From Diphasiastrum complanatum (taxonomy: Eukaryota > Streptophyta > Lycopodiopsida > Lycopodiales > Lycopodiaceae): 64,000 nt of DNA. This document shows, in pieces, positions 21,623 through 33,919 of the stretch. Location of the stretch: the NCBI GenBank assembly GCA_029204225.1, contig CM055093.1:29027777-29091776 (forward strand). The letters run 5' to 3'. Made by a program: the position numbers and the translations under genes. The notes beneath the pieces were generated by a model that was not told where the DNA came from, did not search any database, and saw nothing but the letters and a program-made list of their open reading frames with translations. The number at the start of each line of letters is the position of its first letter. The first letter of the stretch is position 1.

Positions 21623-22854
21623 TTGTCGGTACTGCAGAGTATTATCGAGGAGTCGTACACCCCTAGACCAAATGTGTTTTTACTACAACGCACATTTGAT
21701 TTTGGAGGCTACATAAAAACGGCGGAGGAACATTGCACTGCACCAATAAATGATATTAGTTTTCAACATCAATTCAAAATTGAAAATGATATTGGTGGCA
21801 TCACATTGTTGCGGGAAAGCAATTTTCAAACTCTATGGAATGGTTACCATCTGATGGAGTTTGTTTCTTACAAAGCATGCCCTCTTCTCAAGTTAAGCTT
21901 GCACCTTTGTGTCACCTAACTTCTACAATGGAAGAGCAAAAGGCTCAAAGAGAACGTCATCCAGTTGATCCATTTGCGGCTTTAAACTTTTTGGAAATGA
22001 CCATTCAAGCAGCATACCAATTATTTGATGAGTTTGACCGACATTGGTGGGTGGATTTTTTTGAAGAGCAAAACTTATGTTTACTTAACTTGGGAGATGC
22101 AAACTCATTTGAGGAGTTTCACTGGCCGTGTAGATTTACAACTTACAATGACAGTTGATTCCTCTATTGTTGCCCAACAGGCTGAGTATTTGACCCTTGT
22201 GTAGAACGAAGAATGTGAGATTTATTGGGTCCTAGAAAAAGTCGACAAACTGTAAATGTTGCCAAGGCTAAATGGTCTGGTAACCTCAATGAATTAATGG
22301 TCGGGAGTCCCATTGCACTTTTGGCATTAGAAAATAATAAAAGTCATCCATTTGGGATTGCTAAAGTGATTGGCTTTATTCAGAGCGACGACACCAAGAT
22401 TGTACGTGTGCATTTGATGCGTACCATTTCAACAAATGATTTCTTGGGAAGGTACAAGCTAGAAATGTTACAATTAGATCCAAAGGACAAGCGGAAGCAT
22501 TCAACAAAGAATCAACCAAGAGTCGATGACATAAATCTTGGAGATGTGGATGTACTTGCATTTAATTTCTAGTTGAAAATGACGAATCATTTACGAAAGT
22601 CAACAATATCTATTTTGCAAGAATGTCTTGGATCAAGTGCACAACTATCATCTTCGACTCGGCTTCAACGTAGCAAAGCCACATTACAAAATTATCTCTC
22701 AACATTGGAGGCCGATTCGGATGAGAATTTGCCAGTAGACTCTAATGAGGAAGATGGAATATCAACTTCTTCAGTTGAAAAAGAAAGTCTTGATAATATT
22801 TCAAGCACTATGTTGAGAGGACTTAGTAAAAATTCTATAAAATTTGAATTGTAA
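21623..22854 (+). pseudogene. unrecognised, broken protein-coding cluster
   Basis: Three consecutive open stretches occur in shifting frames. The first, 21623-21919, reads IIEESYTPRPNVFLLQRTFD. The second, 21835-22158, reads DPFAALNFLEMTIQAAYQLF and RHWWVDFFEEQN. The third, 22225-22572, reads VGSPIALLALENNKSHPFGI, AKVIGF and KIVRVHLMRTIS, followed after a stop by 22573-22854 (a Ser/Glu/Asp-rich tail). The order and spacing suggest one ancestral protein with frameshifts near 21835 and 22160-22225 and a stop at about 22570. The third block has the look of a small beta-rich module, but I assign no family. It could be an old transposase-associated protein or a decayed host gene. Confidence 0.45.
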
Positions 22855-23879
22855 AAAAAATATGTACATAATTTATTTTTAGTGTTTTCAAAATTTGTGG
22901 ATTTATTGTAACTAGCTTCAAATGTATTCTGTGAGTTGTTTTCATAAAAGTCGATTTAGACTTTCAAAACACCATAAATGTTTGTATATTTTGCATATTT
23001 TAAACAATTTTTTTTTTAGAATTTTATTAAAAAATTTGTTTAGTTTTTACAATTTACAAGGTTTTTTTTTTTGCAAAAGAGAATATTGTTTGTCAAAAAA
23101 GTTTGTGGTTTTCAAAATAAATTTCATGAAAAAACATGTTTTTGGCAAAAATAAAAAAATAAAAAGATAGGTACTTGTTCTTAGGATATTGGTATTTCAA
23201 AAGATTTCGTGTTTTTATCAAAATTTCTATGATAAAATACAAATCTGTAGTTTTGAAAATTATGGCACTCACGCATTTTGGAATGCAGCATATGGAAACA
23301 TTTGAGCTCAAAGACAATATTTTATTGTTTTTATTTCCAACTTTATTTACATTTTCAAAAGTCTTACTAGCGAACTTCTTGGATCTCTGTGGATCCTGCT
23401 CACAAAACTTGTCTCGCTCGTAGGCAACGGACTTCTATTTTGTGCTCTGTATTGTTGTCTATTTGCTACTGTATGTATCTTATACATTCAGAGTAGCACA
23501 CCAGATCAGATAGACTAAACAATCTATAACTAATCATGGATTAAAAGAGAAATGGTTAGGTACGTCCTAACGCTCTTCCACTGACGTCATCATATCAGAT
23601 CAGGGTTTTGTACTTCATGGTACTTGCATGATCTTCCCGATCCTTTGGAGCGTGAAGGTTGAAAAAGCGTCGCTGAGAATTTTGTGTCGTTTCGAGCCAT
23701 TTGACTTTTCCGTCATCTGACTTTTTCCTGTTGTATCACGAATAATTTTCTTTCACGAACTTTTTGCATTCGTGTCTCTTCATCAAAGTTTTCGTGAACA
23801 TTTTCACTTCGTGTCTCTTCGTGATGTTCGCAACTTTTTTTGCTTCATGTCTTTTCGTCAAACTAAGGACTGAAAGCTA
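22855..23879. other. AT-rich non-coding stretch; right part is a copia 3' end
   Basis: 22855-23330 is very AT-rich with T-runs and no gene. 23370-23560 matches in reverse complement the LTR halves at 8948-9064 and 14475-14610. 23700-23870 repeats 'ttcgtg', 'cgtgtctcttcgt' motifs three times. On the minus strand this is the LTR region downstream of the pol remnant to the right. Confidence 0.5.
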
Positions 23880-26735
23880 ACAAAGCTTTGGTAATAGAAA
23901 CGTTATGTTTTTTCAGCTCCCTCTCAAAGCGTGGTAGCTTGATGACTCCAAGACTGCTCCTCTATTTCTCGAATAGACTTTTGTCTAAGGCCTTTGTGAA
24001 AATGTCAGCCACCATCTCCTTTGTTCTAATGAAGATAGTCTGCAACATCTTCTTCCCGATCAGATCCCTTATCAAGTGATGCTTGATTGCGATGTGTTTC
24101 GTCCTTGAGTGAAACACAGGATCCTTTGTCAGATGTATCGCAGATGTATTATCCATCTACAAAAATAGAGGCTCATTTGCTGTTTCACCTAGTTTGTCGA
24201 GGAGCTATTTGATCCAAATGGTTTCATTAGCCATCTTTGCTGCTGCAACGTACTCTGCTTCGCAGGATGATTGAGCCACAATGGTCTACTTCTTGCTGAC
24301 CCATAGAATTGCTGCTCTTGACGCGATGGTGCATCCTCTTGAGACACTTTTGCAGTCATCCTTGAGAAATGCCCAACTAGCATCACTGTAGGAAAGCATT
24401 TGGAACCCTGCATCACGAGAATAACACAAACCAAAATCCTTCGTTAATTGGAGGTATTGCAAAATTTGTTTCGCAGTCCTCCAATGAGTAGATCCTGGAT
24501 TTGTACAGAATTAACTCATCTTGAACATGGCATAAGCGATATTAGGATGTGTGTTATCTGCAAGGTACATCAACGATCCGATTAGCTTCCTGTATGGTGT
24601 AAGCTACATCAACTCTCTTTCTTCTTCAGTCTTCGAACAGTCTTCATTTGTCAAGACTATTCCTGCAAGCATTGGAGTATTTTCTCCTTTGCAACTCAGC
24701 ATCCCGAAATCTTCTAGGATTTTCTGGGTATATCTGGACTGATGAAAATACAACTTACCCTCATAGTCCCTATCAATCTATAAGCCAAGATAACATCTAG
24801 CTTCTCCCAGGTCTACAATCTTGAAATGCTTCGAGATATCATACTTCACCTCAACAATAAGCTCCTCACTCTTGCATAGTATCAGAGTGTCGTCCACATA
24901 CACAGCTACAATGATGATCTGCCCATCTGTAATTCTTACATAAACATTAGAATCAGCAACTAGTGGCTTGAATCCTAAAGACTTGAGGGCTTGATCTTTC
25001 TTTTTATACCATTGTCGCACTGAAGCAATCAGACCATAGATACTCCTATGCATACTACATGCATAAGTGGGAAGTGAGTTCGAAACGTAGCCTGGGGTTT
25101 GGTCCATGTAGACTTCCTTGTCTAGCTCGCCATGCAAGAACGATGTCTTTTCATTCATGATGTGAATCCTGAGATCATAAGCAACTGCATAGGCAAACAA
25201 TAAATATTGAAATGAATGTTTCACGACAGAAGAGAAAGTCTCAGCATAGTCAATACCATATCTCTGAGAAAATCCCTTTATATTTAGATATATCTCCATT
25301 CGGTCCATACTTCAACTTGTATACCGACTTGCATTTTATAGTCTTTCTCTTATCTAGTAATGGCTGCAACGTCCATACCTGATTCTTCCTCATGGATTCC
25401 ATTTTCTCATTCATGGCTTGGATCCATTTGTCCTTCTCTGGACATTCAATCGCTTCCTCGAATATTTGTGGTTCTCCACTGAATTCACAAAACTCTTCTA
25501 ATTAGAAGTTGAGCTGCCTGGCACAAATCTTGTTGGCACTCTTCGTTATCTTGTCGATCTTCTAGGAGATCCTTCAGGAACTGCAATGCCTTTGTCTTTG
25601 TCAGCTCTACTAGGCCTAGAACCATTTCAATTTACAGGTATTGTAGCAGTAGGCTGGCTTGAGAATCTTTCTTCATCTGATTTGTCACTCGATGAGACGC
25701 GACTCGAACATCTTCGTGTGAGTGTTCGTCCTCTGCTCCCTTTGTCACAGTTGGTAGATCATAGTACTGTCTTCCAAGGACTTCATAACTGATAGGATCA
25801 ACGTTGGCCATTGTTCTACTCTCATCAAATTTGACGTCTCTGACTGTCTTCACTGTGTTTGTCTTTGGCATGTAGACTCTGTAGTATGACGAATGATTTT
25901 CATATCCTACAAGATATCCATGTTCTGCTTTCTTATCAAGCTTCTTTCGAAGCTTATCATAAACATGTGCATAAGCTGCACAGCCAAAGATATGAATGTG
26001 AGTCAAATTGGATTTTCTACCCCACGATAATTCGTGTGGTGTCGTGTGAGGAATGCCAGACTTTTTTATCATGTTCTGAATGTAAGCAGCTGTAGCTACT
26101 GCTTCAGCCCACAACACTCTTGGAGCCTTTGAATAGGCCATCATGCACCTAGCAGCTTCCATTAGAGTCCTGTACTTTCTTTCTACAACACTGTTGTGTT
26201 GCACTGTGTAAGATGCAGTTCTTTTGTGAATGATACCATGATCATTGTAGAAGTTAGTGAATCAATTCGAGATGTATTCTCCACCTTGATCTGTTTTGAT
26301 CTGCTTCACTTTATTACCAGTGCATCTTTCTGCCCAATTCACATACTTTGTGAATTTGTCAAATGCTTCTGATTTATTGTGAATAAAGTAGACTCTGGAA
26401 AACTTACTATAATCATCAATAAAGGTTATATAATACTTTGAGCCTCCTACTGAGATCACGTTGAAGGTCCACAGATGTCAGAATGTACAAGCTTCAGAAT
26501 CTTTGTAGTCCTATAGGAGTCTTTGACGAAAGAAGTATGTGACATCTTACCCTTCAGACATGCATCACAGGTCATCGAACTGGTCGCATTCGAGATGCTT
26601 ACCCCTGTGATTGCTCCATGATGGCTTGCTTGATATAGTGTCATTGAATTCATATGGCATAGTCTCCTGTGCCATAGAGTATCTAGAAAATTATCATGAG
26701 TCTGAGCATCTTTTCCATGTTGAAAAATGAAAATG
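23880..26735 (-). pseudogene. copia pol remnant (preintegrase to RNase H)
   Basis: The minus-strand order is GAG-preintegrase (HMNSMTLYQASHHGAITG, CDACLKGKMSHTSF), integrase (FIDDYSKFSRVYF, IKTDQGGEYISN, then NSVVERKYRTLMEAARCMMA), RT (SQRYGIDYAETFSSVVKHS, YVDDTLIL at about 24890) and RNase H (DNTSAIHLTKDPVFHSRTKH at about 24150). It is broken into at least six frames by stops and shifts (for example near 26456, 26262, 25632, 25308 and 24434). It is truncated upstream at about 26735, so gag and protease are missing. It belongs to a different copia family from the 27.2-33.3 kb element. Confidence 0.9.
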
Positions 26736-27178
26736 AAAGGTCTCTAAATCTTTTTTTTAAAAAATGCTTCAAATCAAACTCGGCCTGAGGAGGCACTTTG
26801 AGTTTGAGAGAATAATTAGATTGGACCTAAATGCATGAGCTATGTGGCAGAGGGTGATGCATGCCTGCACACCTAACCCTTCACCCTATATGTGAAGGGT
26901 GAGGAACGTGTGCTTCTAATGTGTTAACATGCAAGTTTGGAGCTTGTATGTATTTTTTGAACCGCTTAAATGGCACAATTATGCTCGTTAAAAAAATAGA
27001 CACCATCACATGAATATTACAAATGTGTGTAAGGTGAATATATTATAAATAAAAATAAATGAAAATACCTTGCACATATGTAATATATGCTTATTATAGA
27101 TAGTAAGCATGCATATTTCAAAATTATCAAAAGTAGTAAAAAAAATTCTTTCAAATTTTCACAAGGGCTAGATTAGCT
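26736..27178. other. AT-rich flank with a short hairpin
   Basis: No gene was seen. A perfect 8-bp inverted repeat with a 7-bp loop, 'cccttcac cctatat gtgaaggg', lies near 26878-26900. The stretch ends directly at the LTR of the next element. Confidence 0.45.
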
Positions 27179-27860
27179 TGTAAAAATTACAGCAAATAAG
27201 GATCCTAAAACACTTGAAATGATGAGGGAAACAATAGATTATGATTTCATAAGATTAGCACAAGTTGAACCATCAAAATCCATCAAAAATCTATGCTTGA
27301 ACCTCACTAAATGGCCCAAATCCTTGAAGAAGACTTCACACGTGTGAAAGTACGGCCTCCCACAGTCTGAGTACTGTACACCAGACCTACATTCAATCCT
27401 ATAATCATTAGTAATCACAAGTACTCAAACAATTATGAACATAGAGAGCAATTGCACCATTATGAGAGAAAAAACATGAAATTGCTTGATTGATTTTGGT
27501 GAGATATCATCACCTATATATACATGATCCATCACGGTTTTGGGCAGGTATGAGTAGCCCTAAACCTATCCCTAATGCTAATTTTGGTGGATCTTTCATC
27601 CCTACCAAGTTAGGGTTGGAATCTTGGAGATCCCTCAACAATGCAAAAATTACCAAAAATAGCTCCTATTTTTTCTCCCTTGTATCTAAGCATAATTTGG
27701 ACTCATTCCAAAGGTTCTAACACTTAGGTCTACTTGAGAACATCCTTATGAATGGAATCCTATGCTATTTGGCACGTGTGACAAGCCACATCATGACCAT
27801 CTAACTATTTACAAGTCATATGACCAAAACTAGTCAAGCTAGAATTGTGAATTTTTAACA
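27179..27860 (-). repeat. 3' LTR of the 27.2-33.3 kb copia element
   Basis: It begins TGTAAAAATTACAG and ends TTTTTAACA in plus coordinates. A TATA-like run lies at 27514-27523. A perfect palindrome TTCACACGTGTGAA lies at 27335-27348. Confidence 0.95.
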
Positions 27861-27872
27861 CTCCTCCTCACT
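27861..27872 (-). other. polypurine tract
   Basis: The minus strand reads AGTGAGGAGGAG immediately before the 3' LTR. This is the expected plus-strand DNA primer. Confidence 0.85.
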
Positions 27873-27874
27873 AT

Positions 27875-30800
27875 CTAGCTTGGTTCAATCATTGCTTTAC
27901 TAATCACTCCAAGTGATGATATGAACTTCATAAAAGGTGTCTTTTGAAGTGGTTTAGTAAGTAGATCAGCTACACATTCATTGCTTGGAACATGCTCCAA
28001 AGCAATCTCCTTGGCTTGCACCATTTCTCTCACAAAGTGATGGCATATCTCAATGTGCTTAGATCTTGCATGGAAGATTGGGTTAGATGCAAGGTGTTGG
28101 GCTGATATATTGTCATTTTAGATGATTGGTGCCTCCTCTGAATCCATGATCTTTAGTTCCACCAATAACCTCTTGATCCAAAGTACCTCCTTTGTAGTGG
28201 TTGTCAAAGCTTTGTACTCGGCCTCAGTTGAAGATAGAGATATAGTTTCTTGCTTTTTTGAAAGCCATGAAACCACACCTTCTCCTATGAAAGTTGAATA
28301 GGCACTTGTTGATTTCCTATCCCTCTTTTCCCCTGCAAAATCTGAATCACTAAATGCATTAAGGTTAATCACATCTCCTCTATATAGAATCCCAAAATCC
28401 AATGTACCCGAGATGTATCTTAGAATCCTCTTAGCCTTTTTCCAATGGATATTCAATGGCTTTTGCATGGATTGGATCAACCTACATACACTAAAGCTAA
28501 GATCTGGTCTAGTTATAGTGTTCCACATTAAGGAACCTATAAGTTGCCTAAACAAAGTGATGTCCATGAAGGATCTTTCATCATCTTCATTTGGCACTTT
28601 TACATCTTGCTCCATTGGTGTGTCAACACTTTTGCATACTTCCATCTTAAACTTCTTCAAAAGAATTTGAGCATAGTTTACTTGACTTATAAAGATAAAA
28701 TCAGACCCTCTAAGTACTTCTATGCCTAAGATGAAGTGAAGACACCCTAGATCTACCATCTTGAACTCTAAGGATAGATCTATCTTGATTTTTTCAATAC
28801 CATCAACACTATTTCCACTAATGATGATGTCATCTACATAAATGAGTAAAAGTACAATACCAACATCATCAAACTTAATGTAAAGAGTGGGATCATATTC
28901 ACTTTGAACAAAAGAAAGTGAAATAAGGTAGCAATGTAGTCTTGAATTCCAAGATCTCGAGGCTTGCTTCAAGCCATAGATGCTTCTTTGGAGATGGCAT
29001 ACTTTGTTCTCCATTCCATGCTTGATGAACCCTTGTGGCTGCTCCATATAGATATCTTCTTCCAAAAAACCATTCAAGAAAGCATTAGAGACATCCATTT
29101 GACATAGAATCCATCCAAAATGTGATGCAAGTGCAATGATTAGTCTTATTGTGACCATCTTGGCCACGGGTGCAAAAGTTTTCTCATAGTCTATCCCTCT
29201 CTCTTGAGCATAACCTTTTGCAACTAATCTTGCTTTATGTTTGTTAACACTCCCATTTGCATTCAACTTAAGCTTGAAGACCCACTTGCATCCTATTACA
29301 TTCCTTTGAGGTCTCTCAACAAGCAACCAAGTTTCATTCTCAATCAAGGCATCATACTCATCCAACATAGCTTTATACCATTCTTTGGAGTTCAATGCAT
29401 CTTCAACATTAGATGGTTCTTCAAAACTAGATAAAGCATAAGAAGTGGATGATATACCCTCAACTTGCTGTCCTTTGCCTTGATATGTGAGCCTTGATGG
29501 CTCCACTTTTGCCCTTGAAGATCTCCTTGGTGTGATAGGTGGGTTTGGTGCTTGCTCCTCCATGAGCTCCTCCTCAAAACCAAGATCTTGCTCCTCGGCC
29601 ATCTTCTTCTTGATTGTTGGAGCACTTGAGCCTTCTTCAAGAATATGCATATGATGTTCATCAAAGATGACATCCCTTGAAACAACAAATTTGTTCAAGG
29701 ATGGGAGATAGACTTTGTAGCCCTTGCTTGAGCTTGCATATCCAAGCATGATCCCTCTTGTGGAAGATGGATCCTCCTTGGTTCTTGTTTCCAATGGCAC
29801 ATGCACATAACATATACACCCAAAAACTTTCAAGTGATTAAGATTGGGTTTCTTTCCATACAACATCTCATAGGGAGTTTTGCCTTCAATTGCTTTGCAA
29901 GACACCCTATTCATCAAGTAGTTTGCACATACAAGAGACTCACCCCAAAAGGATTTGGGCAGACAAGCATCTAATCTTAAAGCCTTAGAACATTCACATA
30001 ATGTTCTATTCCTTCTTTCAGCAACTCCATTTTGTTGAGGAGTGTAAGGACAAGAAGTCTCTTTCTTGATCCCTTCCTCCTCACAAAAGGCCTTGAACTC
30101 ATTGGAGATGAATTCTCCACCATTGTCACTTCTAAGAATCTTGATGCTATGATTATGATGCTTTTCCACAAACAACTTGAACTTTACAAAAGTATCAAAT
30201 ACTTGAGACTTGAAGGAAAGTAAGAACACCCAACAATATCTTGAGTAGTCATCAATGAAGGTTAAAAACATGGATGAACCTCCATTAGATTTGGTGCTAG
30301 CAATGTGCACATCCGAGTGTATGAGTTCAAGAGGATGAGATGACTTTGTGATGGAGTTAGGAAACACCTTCTTATGTGCCTTGGATAAGGCACAAGCTTC
30401 ACAAACCTTGTCTTCCTTCCCAATAGACCTTGGTAGGCCTAAAGCATACTCCTCCTTGATCATAGCCTCCATGGAACCCGAGTTGACATGTCCAAGTCTT
30501 TTGTGCCATAAAGTAAAGGTAGATATCTTGTTCTTCTCGGCCAACATGACAACATTAGTATCCACAAATGCATCCAACTTATAAAGTTTGCCAAGTCTAG
30601 TGCCCTTAGCCACTATCTTACCCTTCTTCTTGATGAAACATTCATTTGAAGCAAAGTCAACATTGAAACCATTGTCTACCATTTGGCCAACACTTAGTAG
30701 ATTCTTTGTTATTGTAGGAATGTACAAAACACCTTCTATGTTGATCTTTTTGGAAGATCCTAAGCAAAGCGGAATGCTACCAACTCCTTCAATCTTACAA

Positions 30801-31843
30801 GCTTCATCATTTGCTGTATAGATAGACTTTATAGGTCCATCATAAGATAAGAGAGAAGAGAAAAACTCTCTTTTACTAGTCATGTGTGAACTAGCACCCG
30901 AGTCAATCCACCAAGGATCTTCTCCTTTGAAGCTTGTTGAAGAAAATATGGACATCATGAGAGAGTCCTCATGTGAACTCTCCTCCTCCTCCTCTTTGCT
31001 CATGTTGGCTTGGCTTTGATCTTGCTTCCTCTTGAAGCATTCCGAGGCATAATGCCCCATCTTGCTACAATAGTAGCACTTCACCTTTGATTTGTCCTTC
31101 TTGACTTTGGTGGTTGATGGAGATGCCTTTGGGGGTCCTTCTTGATCCTCAAACTTTGTAGACTTCTTGAATGTTGATCCTTTGCCTTTGGACTTGCCTT
31201 TGCCTTTGGTGAAGAGAGCTTGGTCATCTCCACCTTGGATGGAAAGCCTATCCATCCTCTCTTGCATTTGGCTCCTTCTTGATTCCTCGGCCATGAGTGT
31301 GCCTTGGAGTTTTTCAAGTATGGGTAGCTTACCCATAATTGCATATCCCTGAACCAAATTGTCAAATTCAAAGCTTAGTCCATTCAATATGAGTTGAACA
31401 AGCTCTTCATCCTTGATAGGGTCACCTATAAAGGCTAGCTCTTTGTTCAATTCCTTTACTCTTAGGACAAAAGTATGTGCACTCTCTCCTTTCTTTTGAT
31501 AGCTTCTATAGATTTGATTCTTCAAAGCTAACATTCTAGTTTGGTTCTTGGATTCATAGACCTTTTGCAAAGTCTCCCAAGCATCTTGAGCTGAAGTGCA
31601 ATCTCCTACCTCTCTTAAGAGTTCATTTGCAACATTCATTTTTATGCAATGTAGTGCAACATTGCACCTCTTGATGTATTTGGCTTTTTCTTGAGGTTGA
31701 ATAGGTTCACCCTCCTTACCATTTACAATTTCCATCAGATCTTGCATGATCATGATAGATTCCATTCTAACTTTCCATATGAAATAGTTAGTTTTGTTGA
31801 GCCTTTCATTAGTATCCAAAAGATATGCATTTATAGATGCCAT
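27875..31843 (-). pseudogene. copia gag-pol, full length with a single nonsense codon
   Basis: The frame runs 1,241 codons from ATG 31843 to a TAA at 28120-28118, then continues in the same frame, with typical RNase H C-terminal sequence (DNISAQHLASNPIFHARSKH; VADLLTKPLQK), to TAG at 27877-27875. Visible domains are gag (NYFIWKVRMESI; LVQLILNGLSFEFDNLVQGY), CCHC knuckle (CYYCSKMGHYASEC, about residue 256), protease DSGASSHM (about 316), integrase finger (HKRLGHVN; CEAC), integrase core (HSDVH, LRSDNGGEF, QQNGVAERRNRTL), RT (KWVFKLKLNANGSV, QMDVSNAFLNGFLEED, YVDDIIIS at about 1030) and RNase H (SDSDFAGEKRDRKSTS, SSTEAEYKAL). Only the last about 80 residues follow the stop. Everything else looks intact. 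Confidence 0.95.
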
Positions 31844-32639
31844 CTAGTCTCCTAATCAAGGACTTGACACAAATGAAGGTTACTTCTATTGATTTGATTG
31901 AAGGTCTACCTTATCCCACTTCTTAAGGACCTGAAAAGATCAGTAATAGACTTCCTATAAAGATCTAAGAATGATCTCTAACAAAATCAAATCATAGAAT
32001 ACTAGAAATAATGCACTTGCTTGATTGAAGTAGACAATACTAGTAGAATTGCCCCTCTTTCTATAAAGAACATTAAAGCTTCCAAATGATCTGATCAAGA
32101 GTGAATTTCAGAAACCTAATATACTTCCAAATCACTTGTAAAAGATCTAAATGGAACTTAATGAGGATGCAACACAATCTACTATCCAATCACAAGCAAA
32201 AAATGATCAAAATTGATGAAAAATTGATCTAATTTGGTGCATAAGTCAAGCAATGGTTGGACTGAACCTAAATCACTTTAGGAGATGCCTACTACACCTT
32301 AGAACAGCATTGAAGAGTCCCCAAAACTCTGATCTTCCCTCTCCTTGAATGCTAGAAAGCCTCCTCTATGAAATCACCTCCAAAACTCGCTTAGAAATCA
32401 ATGCTTGGAGCAAGCAAAACTTGCTATCTTGGTAATGTGAATTGAATTCAACTTTGCCTCTGGTTTAGACACCTAAACACCTGCAAATGAAGTCACACAA
32501 CACCAATCTCCAATGTATTTAACTCACTTTGAGTTCTAGAATCAATATAGATGCTAAGATCCAATCTACACAAGATTTAGATGAAAAATTGTGATCAAAT
32601 TGAATGAAAACCAAGGATTTAGCTCATTTCAGCCTTTAG
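31844..32639 (-). other. untranslated leader of the 27.2-33.3 kb element
   Basis: About 0.8 kb lies between primer-binding site and gag start. No ORF or further motif was recognised. Confidence 0.75.
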
Positions 32640-32651
32640 GCTCTGATACCA
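32640..32651 (-). other. primer-binding site, initiator-Met type
   Basis: The minus strand reads TGGTATCAGAGC directly after the 5' LTR. Confidence 0.93.
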
Positions 32652-33333
32652 TGTAAAAATTACAGCAAATAAGGATCCTAAAACACTTGAAATGATGAGG
32701 GAAACAATAGATTATGATCTCATAAGATTAGCACAAGTTGAACCATCAAAATCCATCAAAAATCTATGCTTGAACCTCACTAAATGGCCCAAATCCTTGA
32801 AGAAGGCTTCACACGTGTGAAAGTACGGCCTCCCACAGTCTGAGTACTGTACACCAGACCTACATTCAATCCTATAATCATTAGTAATCACAAGTACTCA
32901 AACAATTATGAACATAGAGAGCAATTGCACCATTATGAGAGAAAAAACATGAAATTGCTTGATTGATTTTGGTGAGATATCATCACCTATATATACATGA
33001 TCCATCACGGTTTTGGGCAGGTATGAGTAGCCCTAAACCTATCCCTAATGCTAATTTTGGTGGATCTTTCATCCCTACCAAGTTAGGGTTGGAATCTTGG
33101 AGATCCCTCAACAATGCAAAAATTACCAAAAATAGCTCCTATTTTTTCTCCCTTGTATCTAAGCATAATTTGGACTCATTCCAAAGGTTCTAACACTTAG
33201 GTCTACTTGAGAACATCCTTATGAATGGAATCCTATGCTATTTGGCACGTGTGACAAGCCACATCATGACCATCTAACTATTTACAAGTCATATGACCAA
33301 AACTAGTCAAGCTAGAATTGTGAATTTTCAACA
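32652..33333 (-). repeat. 5' LTR of the 27.2-33.3 kb copia element
   Basis: It has 682 bp, the same length as the 3' LTR, and carries the same TTCACACGTGTGAA palindrome (32808-32821) and TATA-like run near 32987. Confidence 0.95.
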
Positions 33334-33347
33334 TTGAGGAAGGCCTG

Positions 33348-33880
33348 TGTGAAGAAATATGAATTACTAAGATCCAAAATGTCCCTTTGATCTTTGGTTA
33401 TGAATGTCAACACATCTAGCAACATTGACAATGTAGAAATCTAATATTAACTACACAAAAGTGATGTAAACTCAATAAGATCTTGATCAAACATCAAGTA
33501 TATGATAAAATGAAGTTTATGTTCGTACAATAACAGTAAGGTACTGTATTTCACACGTGTGGATCCAATACATAGCATAAAATTGCATTCTACACACAAG
33601 ATTCCATAATGCCAACACTATAGTGCAAAAATGGATATATGAATCTGAAGAGAACTCATGCATAAGCATGAATGAGGTGAGAGAGAGAATGATACTCTTC
33701 CCACATGTGTACATCTATTTATAGCAGATCCATTAAAAATATGGACTAGATTCAATGAGCCAAACATTCAAATTTGAATCTTCCAAACTCGACCTTCTAA
33801 ATTTTCCACACTTTTCAAAAGTGGTAATTCAAATGAACTTAGACTAAAATAACTTTCATAAAGTTTATCTGTAAGATAGA
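33348..33880 (-). repeat. truncated 3' LTR of element B
   Basis: It begins TGTGAAGAAATATGAATTAC and follows the 35826-36480 LTR until about 33876, where 'tctgtaagatagaac' switches to captured sequence. About the last 85 bp (U3 start in element orientation) are missing. Confidence 0.85.
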
Positions 33881-33919
33881 ACAAGTAAAGTAAACTTGAA
33901 CAACACTTCCTTGTTGTTC

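Larger units (their letters stand above)
27179..33333 (-). mobile_element. near-intact Ty1/copia element with 682-bp LTRs
   Basis: This 6,155-bp element reads on the minus strand: 5' LTR (33333-32652), primer-binding site (32651-32640), leader, gag-pol (31843 to 27875 with one stop at 28120-28118), polypurine tract (27872-27861) and 3' LTR (27860-27179). The LTRs have equal length and I count three differences, so it is young. The 5-bp flanks (TAGCT left, TTGAG right) do not match, so no target duplication is visible. Confidence 0.95.

Noticed and set aside
27490-27720. 76-residue ORF found identically at 32963-33193
   Set aside because: Both lie inside the paired LTRs, so the identity reflects LTR duplication and not a conserved gene.
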